Source: Vogesella sp. LIG4 (GTDB lineage Bacteria; Pseudomonadota; Gammaproteobacteria; Burkholderiales; Chromobacteriaceae). From it: DNA of 64,000 nucleotides. The notes under the pieces were generated by a model. It did no database searches. It was given only the letters and a program-made list of their open reading frames with translations, and was not told where the DNA came from. This document shows, one piece after another, positions 10,271 through 20,404 of this stretch. Position numbers and translations under genes: made by a program. The stretch covers positions 651,746 to 715,745 of the forward strand of contig NZ_LT607802.1 in the NCBI RefSeq assembly GCF_900090205.1, in the 5' to 3' direction. The first letter of the stretch is position 1; each line of letters opens with the position of its first letter.

Positions 10271-11275
10271 ATGATCCTTGTAACAGGCGGTGCAGGCTAC
10301 ATTGGTACTCACACATGTGTACAACTACTGGAGGCCGGCTACGATGTACTAGTGTTGGACAACTTCTCGAACAGCACACCGGAAGCGCTAAGGCGGGTAG
10401 AGCTGATTACCGGACGCCAAGTACACCTCATGGAGGGTGATCTGCTCAACCCGCAACTACTGGATCTGGTATTTCAATCCCCGATCAAGGCAGTCATCCA
10501 TTTTGCAGGACTCAAGGCAGTTGGTGAGTCTGTAGAACAGCCACTCGCCTATTACAATAACAATGTTGCTGCCACACTCATGTTGCTGCAGACAATGCAA
10601 CAACATGGCGTAAAGAACCTAGTGTTTTCATCCAGCGCTACCGTATACGGCGAGCCTGCAAGTGTCCCCATACGCGAAGACTTTCCCTTATCTGCAACCA
10701 ACCCGTACGGCCGCAGCAAGTTAATGGTTGAAGATATACTGCGTGACCTTGCCCACGCTAGTCCCGAATGGAATATCGCAATACTGCGCTATTTCAACCC
10801 AGTAGGTGCACATGTAAGTGGAATGATTGGGGAGGATCCCAATAGCACTCCAAACAATCTACTGCCTTTTATCAGTCAGGTTGCCATTGGCAGGCAGGCA
10901 AGTCTCAATGTGTTCGGCGCCGACTATACTACACCTGATGGAACAGGCATAAGGGACTACATCCACGTAGTTGACTTGGCAGAGGGTCACCTCAAGGCCC
11001 TGCAAGCTTTGCAAGACAAAGGAGGGATAATTACTGTCAACCTAGGAACTGGCAAAGGCTATTCGGTACTCGACGTGGTAAAGACCTTTGAAGCAGTAAG
11101 TGGCAAAACAGTACCGTATGAAATTGTACCCCGTCGTCCCGGCGACGTCGCAGCGGCATGGGCAGATCCCTCTGGGGCATATGAAATACTAGGTTGGTAC
11201 GCACAGAGAACTCTCCAAGAAATGTGTGAAGATGCATGGCGTTGGCAATGTCAGAATCCTATCGGTTACTCTTAA
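10271..11275 (+). CDS. galE: UDP-glucose 4-epimerase
   Basis: A 334-residue SDR-family enzyme interconverting UDP-glucose and UDP-galactose (possibly also the N-acetyl forms). It has the NAD motif TGGAGYIG at the N-terminus, the catalytic Ser in FSSSATVYG, the YxxxK pair in NPYGRSK, and RDYIHVVDLA. Base composition is intermediate between the flanking GC-rich DNA and the AT-rich glycan genes. It probably supplies galactose-type sugars to the cluster it leads. Confidence 0.92.
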   Translation: MILVTGGAGYIGTHTCVQLLEAGYDVLVLDNFSNSTPEALRRVELITGRQVHLMEGDLLNPQLLDLVFQSPIKAVIHFAGLKAVGESVEQPLAYYNNNVAATLMLLQTMQQHGVKNLVFSSSATVYGEPASVPIREDFPLSATNPYGRSKLMVEDILRDLAHASPEWNIAILRYFNPVGAHVSGMIGEDPNSTPNNLLPFISQVAIGRQASLNVFGADYTTPDGTGIRDYIHVVDLAEGHLKALQALQDKGGIITVNLGTGKGYSVLDVVKTFEAVSGKTVPYEIVPRRPGDVAAAWADPSGAYEILGWYAQRTLQEMCEDAWRWQCQNPIGYS

Positions 11276-11478
11276 ATTTTATTTATGAGCCCCCAGCAAT
11301 ATGACAATTGATACCACACTACGCTCGTCGAAACAGGAACAGGGACATTGCCTCTCTTGACCGGCCCCAATGTCACTGATTCGAATCAGTCCATTACCAA
11401 GAGAATTTGTCACGGAAAACGGAAAATTTCGCAGACAAGAAATAAATATCCAACCTCACGGCATAAAATGGAATAGGC

Positions 11479-12609
11479 ATGCTCAAAAAAATACTCATTG
11501 CTTTTGGCACACGACCTGAAGCCATTAAAATGGCCCCACTGATCCGCACTCTAAAAAAAGACCCACGCTTTGAAATTAAAGTTTGTGTAACTGCACAACA
11601 TCGCCAAATGCTCGATCAAGCTTTAGAGCTATTTCAGATTCGGCCAGACTTTGATTTAAATATCATGCAACCGGGCCAGGATCTAACCGATATAACCAAT
11701 TGTGTCCTACAAGGTATGAAGGGTGTTTTAACACAATGGCGACCGCATATTGTTCTGGTCCATGGCGATACTTCGACCACCATGGCAGTAAGCCTTGCCG
11801 CATATTACCAGCAGATTGCCGTAGGACATGTAGAAGCAGGCCTGCGAACAGGGGAAATTTACTCTCCCTGGCCAGAAGAAATGAATAGAAAAATTGCCAG
11901 CTGCATCAGCACACTTCATTTCGCACCAACAGAAACAGCCAAGAATAATTTACTTAAAGAAAATATTAAGCCATCATCTATTCACGTCACAGGCAACACG
12001 GTGATAGATGCATTGCTTGATGTAGATAGCGTCGTTCGAAATGATAAAAAAATCAACCAACTCCTCACAAAGCAATTTTCGTTTCTTGACCCTCAAAAAA
12101 AACTCATACTAGTCACCGGGCATCGTCGAGAAAATTTCGGGGAAGGATTCGATAAAATATGTAAAGCACTTTCCACAATAGCAAAAAGAGCTGACATACA
12201 GATTTTATATCCAGTCCACTTGAACCCAAACGTTCAAAATCCAGTAAAAAAAACATTGGGAGCCCAATCAAATATCCACTTGATTGAGCCACAAGATTAT
12301 TTACCATTCGTGTATCTTATGGGTCGAAGCTATTTAATTTTAACTGATAGCGGCGGCATTCAAGAGGAGGCTCCAGCATTAGGCAAACCCGTCCTTGTGA
12401 TGCGAGAAACTACTGAGCGTCCAGAGGCGGTTGCTGCAGGGACTGTCAAGCTAGTCGGGACCGAGCCTGAATTAATTTTACACGAAGCAATTAGGCTTAT
12501 TGATAGTCCCGTTGCATATACAGAAATGTCTCGTGCACACAACCCGTATGGCGATGGGAAAAGCTCTCTTTACATTAGAGATATCTTAGTGAAAACACAA
12601 CTTGAATGA
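11479..12609 (+). CDS. wecB: UDP-N-acetylglucosamine 2-epimerase (non-hydrolysing)
   Basis: A 376-residue cytosolic enzyme making UDP-ManNAc from UDP-GlcNAc. Family motifs are [49 protein letters not shown] and [12 protein letters not shown]. No ManNAc dehydrogenase (wecC) follows, so ManNAc itself may be the incorporated sugar (inference). AT-rich composition marks the start of the probably acquired block. Confidence 0.92.
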   Translation: MLKKILIAFGTRPEAIKMAPLIRTLKKDPRFEIKVCVTAQHRQMLDQALELFQIRPDFDLNIMQPGQDLTDITNCVLQGMKGVLTQWRPHIVLVHGDTSTTMAVSLAAYYQQIAVGHVEAGLRTGEIYSPWPEEMNRKIASCISTLHFAPTETAKNNLLKENIKPSSIHVTGNTVIDALLDVDSVVRNDKKINQLLTKQFSFLDPQKKLILVTGHRRENFGEGFDKICKALSTIAKRADIQILYPVHLNPNVQNPVKKTLGAQSNIHLIEPQDYLPFVYLMGRSYLILTDSGGIQEEAPALGKPVLVMRETTERPEAVAAGTVKLVGTEPELILHEAIRLIDSPVAYTEMSRAHNPYGDGKSSLYIRDILVKTQLE

Positions 12610-12625
12610 CGCTGAAATCTCACCC

Positions 12626-13768
12626 ATGACTATCACCATCCTCACACCAACATTCAACGATGAAGTTCATTTATCTTCACTAATACATTCTGTTCTATCA
12701 CAAGACTACACCGAATGGCAGTGGATCATCATCAATGACGGCTCAACAGATAATACGCATTTCCGATTAAATAAATTAGCGGACTCACGCATAAAGGTCA
12801 TCCACCAGAGTAATACTGATCAACTTAATGCCCTGCTTGCTGCCGTACCATTTATTATGGGTGAATTTATTTGTTTAATGCACTCAGATGATTACTTTGT
12901 CAGCAACACAACACTGCGAGAAGTGGCTGACAGGCTACATCACCTGAAGTGCGACGGAGTATATGCCGATTATAAATTAATAGATAAAAATGGTAACGAC
13001 AGCGGATTCTTACATGTGCCAACGCAATTAAACACAAAAATTTCTCGAAAAATTATGATAGGAATGGGAGGAAATCCAATAGGCGACCCATTCTTTGTGC
13101 GGCGCAATGCATTTTTTAGCCATGTATTACCAAACTATATAAAACAAAACACCATTTATTATCTAAATTATTTTAACTTGAAACCGCTATATTTACAGAA
13201 AATTGAGCCTTGGTACTGTTATCGAGTTTTTGATGAAAATTACATTCACTCAGACATCGGCAAATTTGTTGCACTATCCGGCCAATTCCGAACCACATCG
13301 CGCATCCTGGCCGCTGGCTTTGATTTTTCAGGCAACACTGCTTGGGGTTATTGTTTTTTTAGGATATTTAGGAAAATCTCGATAACCCCACCAAATATAC
13401 TGAAAGTCCCTTGCGAACTTGGTGCTTTCCAATATTTCATATATTGGGCCAAAGACCTGGAAAGATATGGCTATCCCGAAATACTAATAGACATGGCACG
13501 AGCAATTGGAAAATCATTCAAATCAAAAAATAAAAAACAGCATAAATGTCTCAAAATAGTGCTATCACGTGAACTAGAGTACACCCCAGCAGATGCAAGA
13601 CAATTTTACAAGGATCATATAAAAGGAAATGTGCCAGAAATATATTATTCATTAATTAAAAGCGACTATGATTATATAGAAGTAAAATCATACGAAGAAA
13701 AAATTAAACTACAAAAAATCCTTGATTTTCTATCACTACAGTATTTTATTGCAATAAACTCACCATGA
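12626..13768 (+). CDS. Family 2 glycosyltransferase
   Basis: A 380-residue GT-A protein. The N-terminal domain shows ITILTPTFNDEVHL, WIIINDGSTDNT and the DxD-like HSDDYF. The remainder is poorly conserved and may set acceptor specificity. A TTG start at 12602 is possible and would overlap wecB by 8 bp; the ATG at 12626 is preferred because TPTFND is normally near the N-terminus. The stop overlaps the next gene's ATG (ATGA), implying translational coupling. Sugar and linkage cannot be deduced. Confidence 0.82.
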   Translation: MTITILTPTFNDEVHLSSLIHSVLSQDYTEWQWIIINDGSTDNTHFRLNKLADSRIKVIHQSNTDQLNALLAAVPFIMGEFICLMHSDDYFVSNTTLREVADRLHHLKCDGVYADYKLIDKNGNDSGFLHVPTQLNTKISRKIMIGMGGNPIGDPFFVRRNAFFSHVLPNYIKQNTIYYLNYFNLKPLYLQKIEPWYCYRVFDENYIHSDIGKFVALSGQFRTTSRILAAGFDFSGNTAWGYCFFRIFRKISITPPNILKVPCELGAFQYFIYWAKDLERYGYPEILIDMARAIGKSFKSKNKKQHKCLKIVLSRELEYTPADARQFYKDHIKGNVPEIYYSLIKSDYDYIEVKSYEEKIKLQKILDFLSLQYFIAINSP

Positions 13769-14976
13769 AAATTCTATTAGTTTCCCAAGACAACTCCGAA
13801 AAGCTAAATATAGGCGGAAAGCACATTCACCAAAATTTGTTAATAGCGGCTTGGCGAAAACAGGGACATGAAGTTCGCACCATTTTCCCTCGCCCTCAAA
13901 AAATCACAATGCCAATATGGACACGTATTATATTTCGAATTAGTCGAACATGGTCGACTTTCCCTGTATTTTTTTTCAAAAAATATCTAAGAAAAATAAA
14001 AAATGAACTGATTCATAATTTACATCAGTCCATGACGGATTTTTCACCCGATTTAATTAGCGCTCAAGACCCCATGGCAGCCGTTGCTTGCTCGGCTGCT
14101 TTACAGCCACATAAGGGAGCACTCCCACGTATAGCACTCACTCTACATGGATATTATACGTGGGAAATGATAAATTATGGCTATTATGGTGAACATAACA
14201 AACCTACAATAGAAAAAATCGGCTTTGAATTGGAACGTGAGGCTTTAGAGAAAGCGAATTCTGTTATCACTGTAGATAGTCGAATTCGGGATTACCTACA
14301 AACGCAACATGGCTTTACGGAGCCTGTGGATGTAATTTTTAATGCCATAAATATTGAGCCGTTTCAACAGCCTATAAATCAAGAAGTAATGCACCTGCAA
14401 AAGAGACTCGCACCGAATGGAGAAAAAATAATTTTAATAGCCCGTCGTCTAGTATTAAAAAATGGTGTACATGTAGCCATCTCTGCCATTGCGCTTTTGA
14501 TACCACTGAAAAAAAATATTCGCCTCATAGTTGTCGGAGACGGGCCAGAAAGTTTTAATTTACAGTCTCAAGCAAAAACATTAGGCATTGAATCTTACAT
14601 CGACTTTATCGGTAACATCGACCATAGCGACATTCACAATTATTATAGAGCTGCAGATATTTTATTGATGCCATCAATTCCTTCCGATGGAATTGAAGAG
14701 GCCACATCGCTTAGCATGCTTGAAGGAATGGCCGCAGGAAAACTGGTAATTTGCAGTGCCATAGGAGGAATGAAAGAAATTATCATTCACAAAAAAAATG
14801 GATACCTTGTTAAATCTAACAACCCACAAAATCTATCAGAACTTCTAAATGATTTATTAGAAACCCCCCCCGATCAGCTAGATGAAGTGTGTACGCAAGC
14901 TAGACAGTTTGCTTTTGACAACCATGACTACAACAGCCATGCCCGGAAAATACTTTCCAAGATGAGCCAAAATTGA
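13765..14976 (+). CDS. Family 4 glycosyltransferase (GT-B)
   Basis: A 403-residue retaining glycosyltransferase. The N-terminal half has GGKHIHQNLL and TLHGYYTWEM. The C-terminal Rossmann domain has IARRLVLKNGVHVAI, VVGDGPE and the EX7E-type segment EEATSLSMLEGMAAGK followed by IGGMKEII. An 8-base C run at 14864-14871 encodes Thr-Pro-Pro near the C-terminus and could slip. The start overlaps the previous stop by 4 bp. Confidence 0.85.
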   Translation: MKILLVSQDNSEKLNIGGKHIHQNLLIAAWRKQGHEVRTIFPRPQKITMPIWTRIIFRISRTWSTFPVFFFKKYLRKIKNELIHNLHQSMTDFSPDLISAQDPMAAVACSAALQPHKGALPRIALTLHGYYTWEMINYGYYGEHNKPTIEKIGFELEREALEKANSVITVDSRIRDYLQTQHGFTEPVDVIFNAINIEPFQQPINQEVMHLQKRLAPNGEKIILIARRLVLKNGVHVAISAIALLIPLKKNIRLIVVGDGPESFNLQSQAKTLGIESYIDFIGNIDHSDIHNYYRAADILLMPSIPSDGIEEATSLSMLEGMAAGKLVICSAIGGMKEIIIHKKNGYLVKSNNPQNLSELLNDLLETPPDQLDEVCTQARQFAFDNHDYNSHARKILSKMSQN

Positions 14977-16331
14977 ATTTCTTATTTTCATATCGACAGG
15001 GTCAAGGTACGGCTAGAAAAATATTATTTTTTAGCGAGAACGCCAATAAAGGCTTAGGGTATTTGCGTAACCTTATCATTAGTTGGAGCATTGGCTTCTC
15101 TAATCTCAGCGATCTATACTTTTTTATTTTTGGGATAGCCACATCAGTTTCAAGTATTTTGAGTGGCGCATTGAGTGCAACATTTATTCCCTATTCCCAA
15201 CGATTAGGCAGTCGGAACAAGCGAAGATTGCTAGGAGTGATAATAATAGCATTTACTATTATCTATCTGGCAATCACAATATTTGCATGCATTTTAATGA
15301 TTGCTTTCTCTCCGAACCGATCATTACAGGCACTATCCACTCACTCAATGGGCGTAATGATAATATCAGGTGTAATCCTCACCTTCTTATTTTTCCAATT
15401 AATTCAAATTGCCGACGAATACTTCAAATCTAGAAGAAATTTTCTTTTCGGAGCTTTAAGTTATTTAACCATCAACGGCATAGCAATCATTATTCTATAT
15501 TGCTACTTAAACAAAAATATATGGCTCATAGGATGGGCATCCATTCCTCCAGCTGCCTTTATTTGCATAACTATCTACAGCAAACTTAATCTAGTACTTT
15601 TTAATGGGAAAGACAATATAGCACCTTATTTGCGGCAAACTTTTCCATTAATAATTAGTGGGTCGATGGGAATGATTAACGTTTTCATCGATAGATGGTT
15701 TGCAGCAGGCTTTCCGGAGGGTCGTCTCAGTATTTTGCAAACAGCTCTACTTTTAGTTACCCAGCTAGGAGGGGTTCCTATTAATCCATCAATTAATTCC
15801 GCCTATCCATTCATATCCTCCCTTTATAAAAAAAACGACATGGAGAAGGCCATTATCACGATTAGAACGGTAGAGAAACGAATTATATCTTGGCTTACTA
15901 TTTTTACTATTGGGTATGTCCTTCTAGGCGAAAAAATTATTCGTATTTTCTATCATCACGGCCAAGTAAATCTCAGCAATATTCATGACATTCATCGTAT
16001 CGGAATTGTATACTTACCAGTACTATGGTATTCAAGCTTAGTTAGCCTCTATTTACGAATATTATATTGCAATCAGATTATCCGATTTCCAGCAATTTGC
16101 AGCGCTGCTGTCATTATTTTCAATATTGCTCTCAACTGGTTATTTTCTGAATGGCTTGGTTGGCAAGGTCTAGCATTGGCAGCAGCGGTATCTGCCGGAG
16201 TCTACTATCTTTGTCTCGCCGCTTTTTTACGCAAAATAAATCTATACAATGCCAGCACTTTGCATGTCATATTAATTAATATTCCACCTATTTTAATGTT
16301 TATTCCTTTTATTGAGAAATTCAATATATGA
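14973..16331 (+). CDS. MurJ/MviN-like lipid-linked glycan flippase
   Basis: A 452-residue polytopic membrane protein of the MOP superfamily with about 12-14 hydrophobic segments. MurJ-like stretches are GATS-equivalent FGIATSVSSILSGALSATFIPYSQ and DRWFAAGFPEGRLSILQTA. It probably exports the undecaprenyl-linked repeat unit made by the surrounding transferases, i.e. a Wzx role (inference). The only start in reach is TTG at 14973, overlapping the previous stop (TTGA). A true housekeeping MurJ would normally not lie in a glycosyltransferase cluster. Confidence 0.8.
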   Translation: MNFLFSYRQGQGTARKILFFSENANKGLGYLRNLIISWSIGFSNLSDLYFFIFGIATSVSSILSGALSATFIPYSQRLGSRNKRRLLGVIIIAFTIIYLAITIFACILMIAFSPNRSLQALSTHSMGVMIISGVILTFLFFQLIQIADEYFKSRRNFLFGALSYLTINGIAIIILYCYLNKNIWLIGWASIPPAAFICITIYSKLNLVLFNGKDNIAPYLRQTFPLIISGSMGMINVFIDRWFAAGFPEGRLSILQTALLLVTQLGGVPINPSINSAYPFISSLYKKNDMEKAIITIRTVEKRIISWLTIFTIGYVLLGEKIIRIFYHHGQVNLSNIHDIHRIGIVYLPVLWYSSLVSLYLRILYCNQIIRFPAICSAAVIIFNIALNWLFSEWLGWQGLALAAAVSAGVYYLCLAAFLRKINLYNASTLHVILINIPPILMFIPFIEKFNI

Positions 16332-17368
16332 AAGTTGGCCTAGCTCGGTACCCATACATCACCCCATCCCTCCGAGGTGGAGACAGTACACTGTTTGATC
16401 GTATTCAGCAGCTCTATGAAGAACATGGCCATGATGTAAAAAACATTACGTACAGAAGGCCCGGCCATTTTTTAATAAACGGTCTCCCCCCCCCAATAAG
16501 GCGAGCATTACTCTGGCTAATAGATCTAATGCTTCCTGCATTTTTTTCTTTTCAAATCAAAAAACTACACTCCGCCTATGACATTATATTGGCCGATAGT
16601 TCTATTATAACCAACGTCGGTGACATGAATGTTATTTCTATCGTTAACATTGATTATCAAGCCTATGAGGATGCATTGAAACAGCATCTTCCATTGCGCA
16701 GCCGAATAAAATTAAAATTCTCAAAATTTTTCCAAAACTCTGGTGCTAAGCATTATCCATCTATAGCGGTTTCCAATTTTGTCACATCAACTTACAAAAA
16801 AAAAGGGATCAATGTACTAACAACGATCAGTAATTCGATACAAGAAAGCAACCGCATTAATCATGCACCAACATGGAACGGTCGTTTTATTTATGCAGGA
16901 AGTGGTTCATTTTTTGGAAAAGGAATAGATATATTAATTCAGTTAGCCAAACGTGGGCTTGAGATAGATTGTTATACTGATGCAGTATATGATGGTTTAA
17001 AATCATTCCCACCTCTACCGCGTAAAATTCTACTAGATCGTTACCGGGATTACTGTATGCTAATTTTCCCAAGCCGTTATGAAAGTTTTGGGTTTGTTCC
17101 ACTAGAAGCGATGTCTGCTGGTCTCCCAGTTCTGTTAAGGCGAACAGGTATCGGCTGTGATTTAGAAAATGAAATCCCTGAGTTTATATTATCATCAACA
17201 GATGAAAAAATCGCTGATGAAATAATGGAAAAAATAGCTCTTATTAAAAATGATTATGAAAATTTTTCTCGCCGCGCCCAAGAATTTTCTAAAAATTTCT
17301 GCGAACACGCTAATTTTGATAGTGCTTGGTTGAGATTACTTCAATATCATGCCAAAGGCCAAAAATAG
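16328..17368 (+). CDS. Family 4-type glycosyltransferase
   Basis: A 346-residue GT-B protein. The N-terminus, MKVGLARYPYITPSLRGGD, and the C-terminal FPSRYESFGFVPLEAMSAGLP (ESFG...E nucleotide-sugar motif) identify the fold. A 9-base C tract at 16486-16494 encodes Leu-Pro-Pro-Pro early in the protein, where slippage would truncate it. A 9-base A run follows near 16796. The ATG overlaps the flippase stop by 4 bp. Confidence 0.8.
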   Translation: MKVGLARYPYITPSLRGGDSTLFDRIQQLYEEHGHDVKNITYRRPGHFLINGLPPPIRRALLWLIDLMLPAFFSFQIKKLHSAYDIILADSSIITNVGDMNVISIVNIDYQAYEDALKQHLPLRSRIKLKFSKFFQNSGAKHYPSIAVSNFVTSTYKKKGINVLTTISNSIQESNRINHAPTWNGRFIYAGSGSFFGKGIDILIQLAKRGLEIDCYTDAVYDGLKSFPPLPRKILLDRYRDYCMLIFPSRYESFGFVPLEAMSAGLPVLLRRTGIGCDLENEIPEFILSSTDEKIADEIMEKIALIKNDYENFSRRAQEFSKNFCEHANFDSAWLRLLQYHAKGQK

Positions 17369-17370
17369 CA

Positions 17371-18507
17371 ATGACTGACAAGATTATTTTTTTACGTAGT
17401 CAACTCCCAAAAACTGATAGTCGCCTACAACGCTATTTGCAGGCAGTTGAACTGCTTGCTGGTGAGAGTATCATCGTGGGCTGGGATCGAAGCAATAGTA
17501 CGCGGCCAGGACTTAACGAGTTTCTTTATAAAAGAAAGACTCGTATAGGAGGTGGATGGGCTAATCTTATGTCACTACTCTGCTGGAACTACTTTATTGT
17601 CTGTAAACTATGGCAGCTCCGTAAAAAGTATCATACCATTCATGCAATTGACCTTGATACTGCTATCCCAGCACTAATTTTTGCCAATATTCTTCATAAA
17701 AGATTAATTTTCGACATTTATGACAAATACACTGATTCTCGGCATTTTCCTGCAGTTCTGAGATTTTTTGCTGATAAAATTGAGCGCACATGTGCGAATC
17801 GCGCTAGCAGCTTAATTCTGGCAGATGAATGCCGCCGGGAGCAGCTAGAGCTTCCTCATCGGGAAAGCATTGTAATATTAGAAAATATACCGGCCCCCAT
17901 TCAAGTACAGCCCATGCATATACATAAACCCGGCAACATTAAAATTACACTGGCATATGTTGGCATACTAGAGCCTCAACATCGGGGGCTTGAAGATTTA
18001 TTGCGGGTAGTGGCTAATCGAGACAGTGTCCAATTACTTATCGCTGGGGATGGAGGATTAAGAAAATTCATTGAAGAATATGCAAGCAAATACGAGCACA
18101 TCCGCTATTTTGGACCAGTCGGCCGCGAAAAAGCGATGGGAATTCTTGCAAGCTGTGATATACAGGTGGGGCTATATTATAAAACCATTCGCAACCACTA
18201 CTTCGCCGCCCCTAATAAATATTATGAACATTTAATGATGGGAAAGCCGCTAGTCACAACAGTCGGTACTCCACCGGGTGTAAAAGTGCAATTATTTAAT
18301 ACAGGATACGCGCTAAATGAAGGGCAGCTGCCATTATCCAGTTGGTTAAACACCATAAATCCAAACGAAATAAAACTAAAAGGAAGTAATGCATTAAATT
18401 TATGGCAGAGCAATTATTCAGATTATTTCAACACAACTTTTTTATTAAATTATAAAAAATGCCTTGGCTATGATATCGACAAAATCTCAATCAACCAGAA
18501 AAAATAG
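17371..18507 (+). CDS. Glycosyltransferase (GT-B)
   Basis: A 378-residue protein beginning MTDKIIFLRSQLPKTDSR. AIDLDTAIPAL and IFDIYDKYTDSRHFP are in the N-domain. YVGILEPQHRGLEDLL, LIAGDGGLRKFIEEY, PNKYYEHLMMGKPLVTT are in the C-domain, as in family 4 enzymes. The start at 17371 is two bases after the previous stop. Donor and acceptor are unknown. Confidence 0.78.
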   Translation: MTDKIIFLRSQLPKTDSRLQRYLQAVELLAGESIIVGWDRSNSTRPGLNEFLYKRKTRIGGGWANLMSLLCWNYFIVCKLWQLRKKYHTIHAIDLDTAIPALIFANILHKRLIFDIYDKYTDSRHFPAVLRFFADKIERTCANRASSLILADECRREQLELPHRESIVILENIPAPIQVQPMHIHKPGNIKITLAYVGILEPQHRGLEDLLRVVANRDSVQLLIAGDGGLRKFIEEYASKYEHIRYFGPVGREKAMGILASCDIQVGLYYKTIRNHYFAAPNKYYEHLMMGKPLVTTVGTPPGVKVQLFNTGYALNEGQLPLSSWLNTINPNEIKLKGSNALNLWQSNYSDYFNTTFLLNYKKCLGYDIDKISINQKK

Positions 18508-18600
18508 ACATGCCTATAAACATATATTATACAATTCTTCAAAATTACCAGCGCTCTTTACCCTATTTACACTGCGAAAATTAATTTCCCAAATTTCAAC

Positions 18601-19701
18601 ATGCAAATAATTTATGTCATAACAAAAGCAGAGCGAGGTGGAGCACAATTGCATGTACTCAACCTTATCCAACATCAACTCAAGCAAGGGCATAATGTAT
18701 TTTTATTATGTGGCACAGAAGGCTTTCTTACAGAAAAGGCTACAGTTTTGGGAGCACAGGTTATTTTATGCCCGGAAATAATTCACCCAATTCATCCATT
18801 ACATGACATTAAGGCACTTTTTGTAATTAGACAGCACCTTAGACGCCTCGCGCCAAACCTTGTCCATGCGCATTCATCCAAGGCGGGCATACTGACTCGC
18901 TTGGCTTGTTATATTGAAAAAATCCCATGTGTTTTTACTGCTCACGGCTGGGCATTCAGTGAAGGAGCCTCACTTGGGCAAAGATTACTCGGCAAGGCAC
19001 TTGAAAAGTGGATTGCCCGCCTTGGCCAATCGATCATCACAGTTTCCGAGTACGACCGGCAGCTGGCAATCTCCAAAAAAGTTGCCAAACCAAGTCAACT
19101 TTTTACGATACACAATGGCATAGAAAGTATTACTTTTCCATCTCAATCCGAAAATGTAAGGCCCAAAAATACCTTAATTATGGTGGCACGTTTTGCCAAA
19201 CCTAAGAATCCAAAGCTTTTGCTAGAGGCAATGCCATTACTTCCAAAGAATGTCCATTGCATTTTAGTTGGTGATGGCCCCAGTCAATCTCAGTGTAAAA
19301 AACTAACGACTAAGTTAAATATTGAATCCCGCATTGAATTTACGGGAGAAAGTGATAATATCCCTGCCTTACTGGGGTCAGCTTCAATATTTATTCTTTT
19401 ATCTCATCATGAAGGACTTCCCCTCGCGATAATAGAAGCAATGCGCTCCGGGCTCCCAGTGGTCGCCAGTGATGTTGGGGGCATTCCAGAACTAGTTGAA
19501 GATGGAGTGACTGGCTTTCTAGTACCACGTTATGCCAAGCCAAAAACAGTAGCATCCCTTGTACTAAAAATTCTGAATGACTCTGAATTACTAGAAGATA
19601 TGGGGAAAGCAGCTAGAAAACGTTACCTAATGCACTTTACCGAGAAAATTATGTTGGACAAAATTAATAACGTTTACCAAAATGTAATCGATAATTATTA
19701 G
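18601..19701 (+). CDS. Family 4 glycosyltransferase
   Basis: A 366-residue GT4 protein with all hallmarks: ERGGAQLHVLNL, HAHSSKAGILTRLA, TAHGWAFSEG, MVARFAKPKNPKLLLEA, LVGDGPS and SHHEGLPLAIIEAMRSGLPVVASDVGGIPELV. It resembles the WcaL/RfaB-like enzymes of exopolysaccharide clusters. A 93-bp gap separates it from the previous gene, and it is the last intact gene before the IS remnant. Confidence 0.88.
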   Translation: MQIIYVITKAERGGAQLHVLNLIQHQLKQGHNVFLLCGTEGFLTEKATVLGAQVILCPEIIHPIHPLHDIKALFVIRQHLRRLAPNLVHAHSSKAGILTRLACYIEKIPCVFTAHGWAFSEGASLGQRLLGKALEKWIARLGQSIITVSEYDRQLAISKKVAKPSQLFTIHNGIESITFPSQSENVRPKNTLIMVARFAKPKNPKLLLEAMPLLPKNVHCILVGDGPSQSQCKKLTTKLNIESRIEFTGESDNIPALLGSASIFILLSHHEGLPLAIIEAMRSGLPVVASDVGGIPELVEDGVTGFLVPRYAKPKTVASLVLKILNDSELLEDMGKAARKRYLMHFTEKIMLDKINNVYQNVIDNY

Positions 19702-19741
19702 TCTTCCACTATTGACAATACAACTTCACTTCATACGGGCG

Positions 19742-20333
19742 TGTACTGAATTTTGTGTAAATGGACTATTGGCAGGAAACTGCCGTCTTATTCGGAGACA
19801 CAATGAACATGTAAGGAGCACAACGAACCGGAAGTGTTACTAGCCGCCTGCTAGCCGACTACCAGAAACCCGAAAGTCTGATTGGCGAGAGCGACCTACT
19901 CAAGCAGTTGACTAAGCTATTGGTCGAGAAGCCACGGGATGCCGAAATGGTCACGCAACGAGCGCCACAGCAAACACGAGTCGTATGGTAAATGCCAGCC
20001 GCAATACCCGCAGCGGCAAGAGTAGGATACGGATTAGCAACCCATCGACCAGTTTTGGCGCCAAGCTTCAACTATCTTCCGGAGATTAGTAAGGTGATCT
20101 ACACCGCCAAAGCCATCGAGTCGGTAAACATGAGCCAAGCAGACCATGAAGCGCAGTTCATTCCCGAATGGAGGGGCGTTACAGAAGCTATTCTACCTGG
20201 CGCTGAAAACATCAGCTGAAAGTGGAGCATGTCGATTCGGAATTGGACGGCTGCGCTGACTCGCTTTTACAACTAGTTCAAGGAACACATCCTCAAGCAT
20301 AACCCTAACCCCATTTACATAAAAATTCTGACA
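19742..20333 (+). mobile_element. Decayed IS256-family insertion sequence
   Basis: About 590 bp bounded by matching inverted ends: left 19742-19764 (contains AATTTTGTGTAAATGG) and right 20311-20333 (CCATTTACATAAAAATT). Between them lie fragments of an IS256/Mutator-type transposase. Intact elements of this family are about 1.2-1.4 kb, so roughly half has been deleted. Confidence 0.8.
19830..20310 (+). pseudogene. IS256-family transposase remnant
   Basis: The N-terminal segment reads LLADYQKPESLIGESDLLKQ and LTKLLVEKPRDAEM, close to the family. Then comes an NTRSGKS-like piece in another frame, a large internal deletion, and the C-terminal ISKVIYTAKAIESVNMS. KLFYLALK and RNWTAALTRFY follow with frameshifts and stops. 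The DDE catalytic core is missing, so it is inactive. Confidence 0.82.
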
Positions 20334-20404
20334 TGTCTTTCATACCATTACCATAGCTGGGTATAACACCGAATATGGTTATGTCTGCATTAAAAAATTT
20401 CATT

